NCBI GenBank assembly: GCA_934446675.1 | Contig: CAKSEL010000002.1 | Coordinates: 175,122 to 239,121 of the forward strand | Reading direction: 5' to 3' | Source of the DNA: an uncultured Eubacteriales bacterium | GTDB taxonomy: Bacteria; Bacillota; Clostridia; Oscillospirales; CAG-382 | DNA: 64,000 nt | In this document: positions 41,418 through 50,434 of the stretch, piece by piece | How the letters are laid out: every line of letters starts with the position of its first letter | Position numbering within the stretch: the stretch's first letter is position 1 | The notes under the pieces: generated by a model | Databases searched by the model: none | Told to the model about the DNA's origin: nothing | Seen by the model: only the letters and a program-made list of their open reading frames with translations | Program-made: the position numbers and the translations under genes

Positions 41418-42434
41418 TTAACCTACTATACCGGAACGTTCGATACCTTCAACAAGCGATCTCTGAGCGAATAAGAAGATAATGAACAGCGGCAGAATTA
41501 CTAAAAGTCCGCAGGTGTTTGTTATCGCAGATTCCCAAAGTGTGCTTGCCGCAAAGTCTACCTTTAAGCTTGTAGGAACCTTTACAATGTTGGTGAGCAT
41601 TGTAGCTCCGCTTGTCGTAAAGAAAGGAGACGCGGTATAGAATGTATCTGTCCACTGCCACGAGAATGCGAACATAAAGATTGTCGTCATCATCTGGGTT
41701 GACAGAGGAAGAATTATCTGGAAGAAGGTTTTGAACACGCCCGTACCGTCTATGTACGCAGCTTCTTCGAGTTCGTCCGGAACGCCCTTATAGAACTGTC
41801 TGAAAATGAAGATATACAGACCGTTTTTGAATGCAAGACCGGTGATCGAGAGCAGGTACAGCGGAAATTCCGTGTTGATAAGGTTAAGCTGATTTCCCGT
41901 AAGAAGTTTGAATATGCCGAGCACATCAAAATATCTGAACTTCATGAACATTGCAAGAAGCAGTGTATCATGCGGGATAAGCATTGTAAGAATTACGCAG
42001 AAGAACAGAATGTTTCTGCCCTTGAATTTAAACTTTGCAAAACCGTATCCGATTATAGCGCAGATAAGCGTCTGGAACATTGCGCATAATATCGAAATTC
42101 TTGCTGTGTTGAAAAGTGCGATAAAATACTTGTTTTCAAGTATGATAAACTTCCACTGATCAAGGGTGGGGTGTCTCGGTATAAGCTTAACCGTAACGTC
42201 TACAAAGTCCTGCTGGCTCATAAACGAAGCCATGATCTTTGTAAAGAACGGGTAAAGTATGATGTACGAGATACCTATAAGCAGAACGAATCTGAAAATC
42301 TTATATATTATTTCTCCGACAAAGCTTGCGGAAAAGACCTTGAGCTTTAATCTTTCAGCCTTGCCGACCTTGCCGTCAAAATCGATTTTCATATCCTTGC
42401 GCGAAAGCGGCTTTTTTGTATTTGAATTATTCAT
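41418..42434 (-). CDS. Carbohydrate ABC transporter permease (MalG type), second pair
   Basis: 338-residue inner-membrane permease with an about 40-residue cytoplasmic N-terminal extension and six hydrophobic segments (YKIFRFVLLIGISYIILYPFF, ILFFCVILTMLIPHDTLLL, MTTIFMFAFSWQWTDTFY and others). The coupling EAA loop reads EAAYIDGTGVFKTFFQIILP, to which the ATPase would bind. AAGGAGGG precedes the ATG. It forms a natural pair with the gene 17 bp upstream (42452-43414). Last gene of the seven-gene operon. Confidence 0.9.
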   Translation of the reverse strand: MNNSNTKKPLSRKDMKIDFDGKVGKAERLKLKVFSASFVGEIIYKIFRFVLLIGISYIILYPFFTKIMASFMSQQDFVDVTVKLIPRHPTLDQWKFIILENKYFIALFNTARISILCAMFQTLICAIIGYGFAKFKFKGRNILFFCVILTMLIPHDTLLLAMFMKFRYFDVLGIFKLLTGNQLNLINTEFPLYLLSITGLAFKNGLYIFIFRQFYKGVPDELEEAAYIDGTGVFKTFFQIILPLSTQMMTTIFMFAFSWQWTDTFYTASPFFTTSGATMLTNIVKVPTSLKVDFAASTLWESAITNTCGLLVILPLFIIFLFAQRSLVEGIERSGIVG

Positions 42435-42451
42435 GTCTGCACCCTCCTTCC

Positions 42452-43414
42452 TTAATCACGTCTCTGATAGAATACGAACGCCGAAATAATTGCGGTGACA
42501 AGACCTATCAGAACAAGAACTATGAGGAAGTACAGCCATGACATCGCGGAGCTGAGTTCTCGCGGATGCGGGCTTGTTCCTTCGTAAACCGTGCTTATGT
42601 AAGTCATAACGGCATTTGATTCCGAAGTAAACGAGTCGATAACCGTATAAATTGTATTAACGAGTATCATCGGGCTTATCATCGGGAATGTTATCTTCCA
42701 GAAGGTTTCCCAGCCGGAAGCGCCGTCCATCTTACAGGACTCGTAGATTGCGGGAGATATTGACTGAAGACCTGCAAGGAATATAAGCATCTGAACGCCG
42801 GAACGGTTTACTATGTTGAAGATGTTATTAACAACATTTACAACATAATCAACAAGCTCAGTACCTACTACCATGTTGCCGAGCAGGTTTGTGATATCCA
42901 CTGCGTTTACTATATCGCCCGCATTCTGACCGGCACCCGTATCAATCGAACCGCTGCTCATGTAGCTCATTGCGGCGTTGCTCTGGTCGATAGAGTCTAT
43001 AAGACCGGTTGTAAGTATAACGGGGATAAAGAATATTGCTCTGAATACTGCTCTGCCGAACATCTTTTGATTAAGGATTATCGCCATGAACAGCGAGAAT
43101 ATTACTATTGCAGGAACGTCGAGTACAAGCTGCTTTAAGCTTGATGTAAGAATTCTTAAGTAACTTGCGTCGGAGAACAGCGCCTCGTTGTAGTTATAAA
43201 ATCCTACGTGAGTGAGTGTATATCCGCCGGTTCTGAGAATTGTGATCTCACTGAAACTGAATTCAATGGATCTGAAAAGCATCGGGAGATAAAGTACCAC
43301 AAAACCTATTACAAAAGGCAGTACGAATATCCAGCCGGCTCTTGCCTTTTTCTTGTCAAGCGACGCAGGCTTTTTCTTTGCCGCGGGCTTTGATGCTGCT
43401 ACTGTTTTATTCAT
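42452..43414 (-). CDS. Carbohydrate ABC transporter permease (MalF/UgpA type), second pair
   Basis: 320-residue permease with a charged cytoplasmic N terminus (KPAAKKKPASLDKKKARAG), a first helix about 28-48, and the coupling loop ESCKMDGASGWETFWKITFPM. An unusual extracellular stretch of about 60 residues (SIDQSNAAMSYMSSGSIDTG to VDYVVNVVNNIFNIV, about 140-205) sits between membrane segments, longer than in most MalF/UgpA relatives. AAAGGGG precedes the ATG. Partner of the downstream permease. Confidence 0.9.
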   Translation of the reverse strand: MNKTVAASKPAAKKKPASLDKKKARAGWIFVLPFVIGFVVLYLPMLFRSIEFSFSEITILRTGGYTLTHVGFYNYNEALFSDASYLRILTSSLKQLVLDVPAIVIFSLFMAIILNQKMFGRAVFRAIFFIPVILTTGLIDSIDQSNAAMSYMSSGSIDTGAGQNAGDIVNAVDITNLLGNMVVGTELVDYVVNVVNNIFNIVNRSGVQMLIFLAGLQSISPAIYESCKMDGASGWETFWKITFPMISPMILVNTIYTVIDSFTSESNAVMTYISTVYEGTSPHPRELSSAMSWLYFLIVLVLIGLVTAIISAFVFYQRRD

Positions 43415-43433
43415 TTGCTGAACACCCCTTTCC

Positions 43434-46292
43434 TTATCTGACTATGAAGCTCATTGCTTCAACAGTCGTTCCGTCGTCAAGTTCAACGTCGTGGGTGTTG
43501 TAGTTCAGAATAAACTCCGTGCCGTTGTCATATGCGACTCTTACCAATCTTGTACCGAGATATTCATGCTCGGAAATAAACGAATACTTGACCTTCTTCA
43601 TTGCAGCGTTGAAAGTATTGTAGGTATCTATCATATCCTGTTTCCAGTTATCGTATCTGATAGCGTAATACTTGCTGAATTCGGGGAAGGTTTTAAGTTC
43701 GGAGGTGTTGTCCTTTGAAACAATGTAGTAGAGGTTTGCGCCGTTTTCAATAGCCTTGAGAACGCTGTATTCATAGTCGCCGTCGAGGTTGATAGCCGTA
43801 CCTGCAAACTCTGTTGAACCGTGGAGCACCATGCCCATAAACGGAACAGACATACTGGTGTTTATGTTCTGGCTGCTGTCAAGCGGAACATTGAGAATAT
43901 GATCGGCATACTTGAGTGCGTATGCGTTGCCGCCGTCGGTCATGATCTTGCCGGTATTGTTATCGAGAGTTTCAAGGAAGCTCTGGATTACCTCTTTGGA
44001 ATCCTCGCGGTTGAGCATGAAATCGTCATTATGGTCTGAGTTCAGGTCATATCCGAGAGACGCTACCGAAATTGTATCTCCGTCAAGATCGCTGTACTTC
44101 TTTTCTATCTTATTATAGAATCTTTCCATAGCGTTCGGCGAGATAATAAGGTTTCCGTCCTCTTCAAAGCCCTGATAAAGCGCATTGTAGATACGGTGTG
44201 CGGCGCTTCTGTTATCAATGGTCTTTACGGAGTCTCTCTTATAGCTGAATCCGTCAAACGCTGAGAAGTAGCCGACATATGTAAAGTCAATATCGGGATA
44301 AATTCCTACATTGTTTTCTTTTGCGTATGCGATAAGTTCTTTAAGACCTTTTTTGCCGCCGAGTGCGCCGACAACTTTAAGCTTAGAGGGCGCTGTCTTC
44401 TGCAGACCGCCGTTATACCAACCCGTAAGTCTTACGTCGATGTTTCCTACTCCCTCAGCCTTGAGTTCGTCTATCATATCCTTTGTCTGTTCAAAGGTGG
44501 TAAGCGGAGACTGGAGATTTAGCGGGAATCCGGCAATCTTCTGCTGAGTCTTTATCGTGCCGAAGTTTTCGATATAAAGCGGAACGTCGTCGGTAGGCTC
44601 TTCATCGGGATTTATGGGCGTAAGAACGCCGGTATTGGTGAGATAATTTCTTATCTCTGCTGCCATATCGGTATAATCTGCGTTTTCCTTGCAGATCGGG
44701 AAAATCCTTAACGTATAGTTTCCGGTATAGCGTCTGTCGCTGTAAATGGTATAGGTTGCGCTGCCGGTAGATGAAATTCCGGTAAGTGCGTAGGTATCGG
44801 CAGGCTTGGGATAGAACGTCGGGTATACCGAGCTGAACTTATGAACCGAACCGCCGTGGTCGGCAGATATATCCGCCATAGCGTCGCCCTCGGAGAGGTA
44901 TGCGACAAATCCCTTTGTTATTGTGGGAATCTCTGCGGTCTGCTCATCGGAAATATTTTCATCAGCAACATTCTCATCGGCAGGAGTTTCTGCATTTTCT
45001 GTGCCGTCAGCCGAATCGGTTTCATTTGCGGTCTCATCGGTGTTTTCCGCGGTCTGCTCTGCGTCTTTTGTATCTTCCGCAGCGGCAGTCTCATCAGCTG
45101 CACCGGCATTTTCCGCGTTTTCGTCAACTTCGGGTTCGGGAGTCCATTCAACCTGCGGCTGATTTTCGATAATACCGAACGCCGGAATTCTCATGGTCTC
45201 CTGAGTATAGCCGGAAATCGTGTGGAACGAGTAATCTCTGCCGTAAAGCTTACCCGAGAGGGTGAACGCACGGTCTTTGATGTCCTCAAAACGTGTGATA
45301 GTACCGGAACCGTCGGGTACAAAGGTAAAGCCCGTGTTATCATTGCAGCCTGCGCCGAAATACGGCAAGAACTTTACGCTTTCAAGGCGGTAGTTTGAGG
45401 TATCGTACTTGATACTGCTTGCAGGCATTCTTATCTGAATACCGTTTTCGTCAAGCGAGTACTCGATTGCAAATCTGAAAAGTGCGGGAGCCGCGGAGGT
45501 ATCCACATATTCGATAAGCTCATAGTCCTCAGCCATCTTTTCATACGAATAATTCGTATTGTTCTCGATATAGCTTGCAAGAAGCTCAAGCTCACGGTTG
45601 GAAACACCGGGGTCAAGCACGTAAATTGCATACTTTTCGGTGATAGGCCATTTAACGGTCATCGACGAACGCATACTATCGGTAAGCGTCGGATCCGAAA
45701 TATCCTGAAGTGTATAGTAAGCAGAAAGCATCTTGAATTCTCTCGAAGTTTTATCTTCAAAAGGTTCGAGAATGTTCTGTTCAAAGCTGTTCTTTTCTAT
45801 CTGACGCGGAACAAGGTACTTTGCCTGCTCTTTACCGAGAGTATATTCGGTACGCAGACCTGTTCTTGTCTTGTTCATCTTGATCTGTCCGTTTACTGCG
45901 GCGTCGGAATAGCTGTTGAAGTTTACCTTAGTGCCGGAGGAATCGGAATAGGTCAATATGATCTGTGAAAGAAGATTAGCCTTGATTGCCTCGGAGGACT
46001 GTGAGGTAGATGCGTTATAAGGGTTTGTCAGAAGTATCTGACCGGTAGCCTTGACTTTTATGCCGACTTCTCCGGTCTCGGCAAGTCCCCATACCTCGTA
46101 CTTATCGTCCTCGAAGTATTTTGTCATTGTCGAAAGCTTGTGTTCTTCGTTTACATATTCTTCTGTAAGATAATCGCGCGAAAGTTTGAACTCATCGTCC
46201 GTTTCGGCTGCCGTTACCGCAAAAGACGGTGCAAACGCCGATACGATCATAAGAAGCGAAAGTATGTAACATAAGGTATTCTTTAATTTCAT
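43434..46292 (-). CDS. DUF5696 exported protein with acidic insertion
   Basis: 952-residue exported protein. Signal peptide about 1-28 (ILSLLMIVSAFAPSFAVTAAE). A beta-rich N-terminal half is followed by an acidic, Thr/Glu/Ala-rich low-complexity stretch of about 75 residues near 380-455 (TPEPEVDENAENAG to DEQTAEIPT). The C-terminal half looks like a TIM-barrel hydrolase (DVRLTGWYNGGLQ, GIYPDIDFTYVGYFSAFDG, DTISVASLGYDLNSDHNDDF and KIMTDGGNAYALKYADHILNVPL). DUF5696 proteins recur in Firmicutes sugar-ABC loci; the activity is unproven. The start is ATG 46292, after AAAGGAG; an ATG at 46310 overlaps that site and is unlikely. Four bases from the Yip1-fusion gene, inside the operon. Confidence 0.82.
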   Translation of the reverse strand: MKLKNTLCYILSLLMIVSAFAPSFAVTAAETDDEFKLSRDYLTEEYVNEEHKLSTMTKYFEDDKYEVWGLAETGEVGIKVKATGQILLTNPYNASTSQSSEAIKANLLSQIILTYSDSSGTKVNFNSYSDAAVNGQIKMNKTRTGLRTEYTLGKEQAKYLVPRQIEKNSFEQNILEPFEDKTSREFKMLSAYYTLQDISDPTLTDSMRSSMTVKWPITEKYAIYVLDPGVSNRELELLASYIENNTNYSYEKMAEDYELIEYVDTSAAPALFRFAIEYSLDENGIQIRMPASSIKYDTSNYRLESVKFLPYFGAGCNDNTGFTFVPDGSGTITRFEDIKDRAFTLSGKLYGRDYSFHTISGYTQETMRIPAFGIIENQPQVEWTPEPEVDENAENAGAADETAAAEDTKDAEQTAENTDETANETDSADGTENAETPADENVADENISDEQTAEIPTITKGFVAYLSEGDAMADISADHGGSVHKFSSVYPTFYPKPADTYALTGISSTGSATYTIYSDRRYTGNYTLRIFPICKENADYTDMAAEIRNYLTNTGVLTPINPDEEPTDDVPLYIENFGTIKTQQKIAGFPLNLQSPLTTFEQTKDMIDELKAEGVGNIDVRLTGWYNGGLQKTAPSKLKVVGALGGKKGLKELIAYAKENNVGIYPDIDFTYVGYFSAFDGFSYKRDSVKTIDNRSAAHRIYNALYQGFEEDGNLIISPNAMERFYNKIEKKYSDLDGDTISVASLGYDLNSDHNDDFMLNREDSKEVIQSFLETLDNNTGKIMTDGGNAYALKYADHILNVPLDSSQNINTSMSVPFMGMVLHGSTEFAGTAINLDGDYEYSVLKAIENGANLYYIVSKDNTSELKTFPEFSKYYAIRYDNWKQDMIDTYNTFNAAMKKVKYSFISEHEYLGTRLVRVAYDNGTEFILNYNTHDVELDDGTTVEAMSFIVR

Positions 46293-46313
46293 TTCAATTA
46301 CTCCTTTCATCTC

Positions 46314-48560
46314 TTACATTCGGTACGAAAGCTCGATGACGATACTGTATATAAAGGACACTATCTTTCCGAGCAAGCTTGAGAACAGCACTGCTATGAA
46401 CATGATGAACGCCATTCCTACGATCGAGGCAAGCGTTGTAAGCAGGTTCTTGAACAGCGAATAATCGTGAATTACCATCATACCGAAGAACAGCAGGAAT
46501 CCTACCCATGCAAAGGCAACGCCCATTGCAAGAGAAAGTATGGAAGCCTCGTTCAGAGTTACTACATTTGAAAGAAGCGTTGTGATTACAAAGAACGCCG
46601 GAAGCGGGAACAGCGAGTAGCAGGTTGCGATGTAAATATCACGCATACTTCCTTCACCGTCGAACAGCGTTGTCAGACACCAGTTAGCGATAACCCAGAG
46701 GAATACCGGAAGCAGTATCGAAACTATCATCATAAGCGGCTGAATTACCGTCGGGTGAGGATCGAGTATATAAGCCTTGCCTATAACGCTGTACATATAG
46801 GTAACAATTACAAGTGCGAGAATGAAGGTCGCGCCCTTTGTCGAGGCTCTGTACTCATGCTTGATATCCCAGTAGCCGTCGAACGGGTGACACATGGAGT
46901 AGAAACCGTACATAAACTCTTCTTTAAGCGAACGCTTCTTTCTGAGTTTAAGACCTGCGTCGTTGACTTTCTTTGCGTACTTGAATATCTTTGAGAGAAT
47001 TACGAAGAACAGTACAACAACTACCGGAACAACGTATGCGAACTTTTCGATCCACTGTTTTCTTACCTGCTGATAAGCGTCGGAATAGTTTGTGGTGTCG
47101 TAAGCGTGTTCAAAGTAGTCCATCGCCTCTTTGTAATGTCCCTGACGCGAAAGGCTCTTGCCTATGCCGATATAGGACATATCAAAGTTGGAGTTTCTCT
47201 GAAGAATATCGTTCCAGTCGTTTGCGGCAAGGTCGAAGTTTCTGTCGCGCTGGTTTTTAAGAGCCTTTACAAGCACGTCGCCGTACTCTGTTCTCTTATA
47301 AACCGTTACGGTATCATTTTCCTTATCGAGAATCATGAGGTAATTGAACGCGTTTTCCTCATCTCTGTTATCGTAAGCGTAGTCGATAGCCTGAATAGCG
47401 GTGATGTTACCGAGCTGGCTGCCCTTATCGCCGAACGCAAACAGGAGGTTTCCGTCCTCATCGTATGTAAATACCTTTTGACGTTTTGAGTCGATAAGCG
47501 ACCATGTGCCTTCCGGTCCGAGCGCAACGTCGGTAACGGTGGAAGTACCGGTGATGGAATAATCGGGAGTGATCGTTGTATTTACATTGATTTCACCTGC
47601 CGGAGGATAGAAGCCCGAACGCTTCATGACGTCCTCTCCGTTAGGGTTGAGCATTTTTACCGGAGCATAGTCGCTCGCGGTGCTCTTGGAGTTTATCGCC
47701 TTTAACATATCGTCCTCGGAAATTGAGGCGGTGGAGGCGAATATAAAGCCCTTTTCGTTGATATTGAGGTTATTGAACTCGGTAGATACGTTCTTTGTGG
47801 ACTTATTCTTCTGTTCTGCGGTCTGGAAACGTCTCCAGATCATATCCATAAGAGTAAGCGACTGAGACTGAGTACCGATAAAGCCTGCAAACTCACCGTC
47901 GCTGTTCAGCGAGATGATACCCTGATATGTTGTCGAAGAAACAACGTAGGTATATCCGGAGGAGCTTACCGCAACTGCGATCGGCTTATAGATGTGGTCG
48001 TCCGGGAATACTTCGCTTTCGGGTTCTGCTATAATTCTTATAAAATCGCCCTCTGCATATTCTGTATTGCCTTCGGTTGCGAACACGAGAATTCTGTTGT
48101 TATCGGTATCGCACACATAAAGCTCGGTATCGGTTGCGTAAAGTCCGCGGGGAGACGAAATCGAGTCCGGAACGCCCCAGTCGTTTACGAAATCCTTGAG
48201 TTCGTATGCGAAATCGAAAGTATTTGTTTCGTCATTGAACTTTATTGCAATGACTCTTGCGTTATCTCCGTCGGAGATGTAGATCATTCTGTCCCAGTAG
48301 AAGGTCTTAACGCCGTTATACATATATGTAGAACGTCCGGTACACATATCGTAAGGATTTGCGATAGGCGTTTCAATTCCGAGCGTCTGGGAACTGATAA
48401 CTTCGTACGGAACATATGCGTGAGGTGACTCTACGTAATTTCCGTCTATGTCGTAAGTGTAAGTCGAATAAGGTATAATTGCCTGTGCGGGAATTGCACT
48501 GAGTACAGTTACAAGACAAACCGCGAGGAGAAGTATACGCTTTAAACCTTTGAAATTCAT
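46314..48560 (-). CDS. Membrane protein fusing an NHL-type propeller, TPR motif and Yip1 domain
   Basis: 748-residue protein. Signal peptide about 1-27. Extracellular beta-propeller about 45-450 with NHL-like repeats (RMIYISDGDNARVIAI, TELYVCDTDNNRILVF, GLYATD, QKVFTYDEDGNLLFAFGDKG). A TPR-like helical pair follows at about 480-520 (NWNDILQRNSNFDMSYIGIGKSLSRQGHYKEAMDYFEHAYDT pattern, read in parts). Then come a transmembrane helix about 536-556, a cytoplasmic basic segment and a five-helix Yip1 domain to the end. The architecture suggests a sensor or scaffold linking an outside ligand to the transporter or secretion. AGGGAGGAG precedes the ATG. It lies between the two permease pairs, next to DUF5696. 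Confidence 0.82.
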   Translation of the reverse strand: MNFKGLKRILLLAVCLVTVLSAIPAQAIIPYSTYTYDIDGNYVESPHAYVPYEVISSQTLGIETPIANPYDMCTGRSTYMYNGVKTFYWDRMIYISDGDNARVIAIKFNDETNTFDFAYELKDFVNDWGVPDSISSPRGLYATDTELYVCDTDNNRILVFATEGNTEYAEGDFIRIIAEPESEVFPDDHIYKPIAVAVSSSGYTYVVSSTTYQGIISLNSDGEFAGFIGTQSQSLTLMDMIWRRFQTAEQKNKSTKNVSTEFNNLNINEKGFIFASTASISEDDMLKAINSKSTASDYAPVKMLNPNGEDVMKRSGFYPPAGEINVNTTITPDYSITGTSTVTDVALGPEGTWSLIDSKRQKVFTYDEDGNLLFAFGDKGSQLGNITAIQAIDYAYDNRDEENAFNYLMILDKENDTVTVYKRTEYGDVLVKALKNQRDRNFDLAANDWNDILQRNSNFDMSYIGIGKSLSRQGHYKEAMDYFEHAYDTTNYSDAYQQVRKQWIEKFAYVVPVVVVLFFVILSKIFKYAKKVNDAGLKLRKKRSLKEEFMYGFYSMCHPFDGYWDIKHEYRASTKGATFILALVIVTYMYSVIGKAYILDPHPTVIQPLMMIVSILLPVFLWVIANWCLTTLFDGEGSMRDIYIATCYSLFPLPAFFVITTLLSNVVTLNEASILSLAMGVAFAWVGFLLFFGMMVIHDYSLFKNLLTTLASIVGMAFIMFIAVLFSSLLGKIVSFIYSIVIELSYRM

Positions 48561-48575
48561 CTTTGTTCTCCTCCC

Positions 48576-49442
48576 TTAGTCTTTCATACCGGAACTTGCC
48601 ATTGTTTCAATGATGTTGCTCTGTGTTACGACGAATACCGCGATAGGAACGAGCATCATGATAACCGTGGAAGCTGCCGCAGCACCGGAACGTACTATAC
48701 CGCCGGCAAGTATCTGCTGAATTGCGTAGTTGAAGGTTTTAAGCTGTTCGCTGTATATATATATTGAAGTACCGCTGTTCCAAAGTCCCTGGAAAGAGTA
48801 AACTATAAGTGTCAGCCATGCAGGCTTAACCATAGGCATTACTATCTTCATATATATTGTCCATTCCTTTGCGCCGTCAAGTCTTGCGGACTCAAGCACG
48901 GAGTCGGGAACGGTGGTTTCCATGAACTGTCTCATGAGGTAGAAACCGAGAGTATATCCGAACGCGGGGATTATAAGCGACCAGTATGTATCTATCCAGC
49001 CGAAAGCACTCATTATAATGAAGTTTGAAAGTGCGGAAACAGTGGAGTTGAACATCAGCGAGTAGTAAACAAGCTGGAACATTCCCTTTCTGCCGGGGAA
49101 GTTTATCTTGGTCATTGCGTAAGCCGCCATGGACGCGAGAATCAGGTGTCCGAGAGTACCGGCAACCGAAACGAACGCGGTGTTAAACACGTATCTTGAA
49201 AACGGAACCCACGACTCGCTCATGAGTCTGAACAGTTCGGAGAAGTTATCCGGGCTCGGGTTGCGCACGAAGAATCTCGGCGGGAACATCCACAGTTCGT
49301 CAAGAGGCTTTAACGACTGGGAGATCGCATATACCATAGGCAGGAACATGAATGCGCCGAACACGATTAACAGTATGTTTATTCCGAGGTCACCGCCGAA
49401 AGAACGGTTAAATGAACGTCTTTTGATCTTTGGAATTTTCAT
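48576..49442 (-). CDS. Carbohydrate ABC transporter permease (MalG/UgpE type), first pair
   Basis: 288-residue permease with six hydrophobic segments (INILLIVFGAFMFLPMVYAIS, FVSVAGTLGHLILASMAAYAM, YWSLIIPAFGYTLGFYLM and others) and the coupling loop ESARLDGAKEWTIYMKIVMPM. Two in-frame starts overlap the upstream stop codon (ATGATAATG). ATG 49442 is chosen because AAGGTAGG is 9 nt before it; 49448 is possible. It pairs with the permease encoded directly upstream. Confidence 0.9.
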   Translation of the reverse strand: MKIPKIKRRSFNRSFGGDLGINILLIVFGAFMFLPMVYAISQSLKPLDELWMFPPRFFVRNPSPDNFSELFRLMSESWVPFSRYVFNTAFVSVAGTLGHLILASMAAYAMTKINFPGRKGMFQLVYYSLMFNSTVSALSNFIIMSAFGWIDTYWSLIIPAFGYTLGFYLMRQFMETTVPDSVLESARLDGAKEWTIYMKIVMPMVKPAWLTLIVYSFQGLWNSGTSIYIYSEQLKTFNYAIQQILAGGIVRSGAAAASTVIMMLVPIAVFVVTQSNIIETMASSGMKD

Positions 49443-49444
49443 TA

Positions 49445-50401
49445 TCATTTACCTACCTTCGACAGTAATTTATTTACAAGCAGGTTAGCTCCTATCATTA
49501 TTGCAAACAGAATAGTCGCAATAGCCGAAGCATATCCTACCTCCCAACGCTGATTTCCGTAGTCCTCAAGGTGGTGCATGATAGTGTGTGCGCAATAGTC
49601 AACCGACGGGAATCCGCACAGCGCCGTAACAACGGCACCGAAACCGAACGAGCCGGTAATGGACATGATTGCCGCGAACATCATCTGGTTTTTCATAACC
49701 GGAAGAGTTACATACCAAAGCTCCTGCCATCTGTTCTTAACGCCGTCAACGCTTGCTGCTTCGTAGAGCGACTTATCGACAACCTGGAAGCCCGCGATGA
49801 ACGAAAGGAACGATGTACCGAGTGAAGTCCAGAGTGCAACCACAATAACAAGCGTCATTATGTAGTCGGTGTCCTGGAACCAGAGTATCGGAGAATTGAT
49901 AATACCGAGTTTCATAAGAGTACCGTTTACCCAGCCGTACTGGTCGCTGGAGAACAGCGTCTGCCAGATGAGGTAGACCTGGCCGGAGATACTCGGTGCG
50001 TAGAATATAAGGGTTACAACGGCTCTGATCTTAGGTGTAAGCTCGTTGATGAACCATGCGAACATAAGACAGAGCAGGTACGAAACAGGTCCGGTCATTG
50101 TCGCAAAAATAAGGGTATTCTTGCAGGCAAGAAGGAAGATGTCGTCGTCGAGAAGCAGTCTTATGTAGTTATCCGCGCCTATAAAGACGGGCATTTCAAG
50201 CATATTGAACTGTGTGAGGCTGAGAAGCAGCGACACAAATACGGGTATAATCGTAAAAGTAAAGAAAACCAGGTAATACGGCGCTACCATGAGGTAACCG
50301 ACCTTGTTGACCTTCATTTCGCGCAGCGTCCATTCCCATTTTGTCATGTCTTTTCTGAGCTTGGGAGCGGACTGCGGTTTGGAAACAGTCTTTTCTGACA
50401 T
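49445..50401 (-). CDS. Carbohydrate ABC transporter permease (MalF/UgpA/LplB type), first pair
   Basis: 318-residue permease. A basic cytoplasmic N terminus (about 1-35) precedes a first helix VGYLMVAPYYLVFFTFTIIPVFVSLLLSL. The coupling loop is EAASVDGVKNRWQELWYVTLPVM. AAGGAG precedes the ATG. It lies 33 bp after the binding-protein gene and overlaps the next permease by a few bases. The first binding protein-permease-permease set of this operon is therefore complete except for an ATPase, likely a shared MsmK-type subunit encoded elsewhere. Confidence 0.92.
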   Translation of the reverse strand: MSEKTVSKPQSAPKLRKDMTKWEWTLREMKVNKVGYLMVAPYYLVFFTFTIIPVFVSLLLSLTQFNMLEMPVFIGADNYIRLLLDDDIFLLACKNTLIFATMTGPVSYLLCLMFAWFINELTPKIRAVVTLIFYAPSISGQVYLIWQTLFSSDQYGWVNGTLMKLGIINSPILWFQDTDYIMTLVIVVALWTSLGTSFLSFIAGFQVVDKSLYEAASVDGVKNRWQELWYVTLPVMKNQMMFAAIMSITGSFGFGAVVTALCGFPSVDYCAHTIMHHLEDYGNQRWEVGYASAIATILFAIMIGANLLVNKLLSKVGK

Positions 50402-50434
50402 TTATTTCACTCCTTGAATAATTTAGTACGGTTA

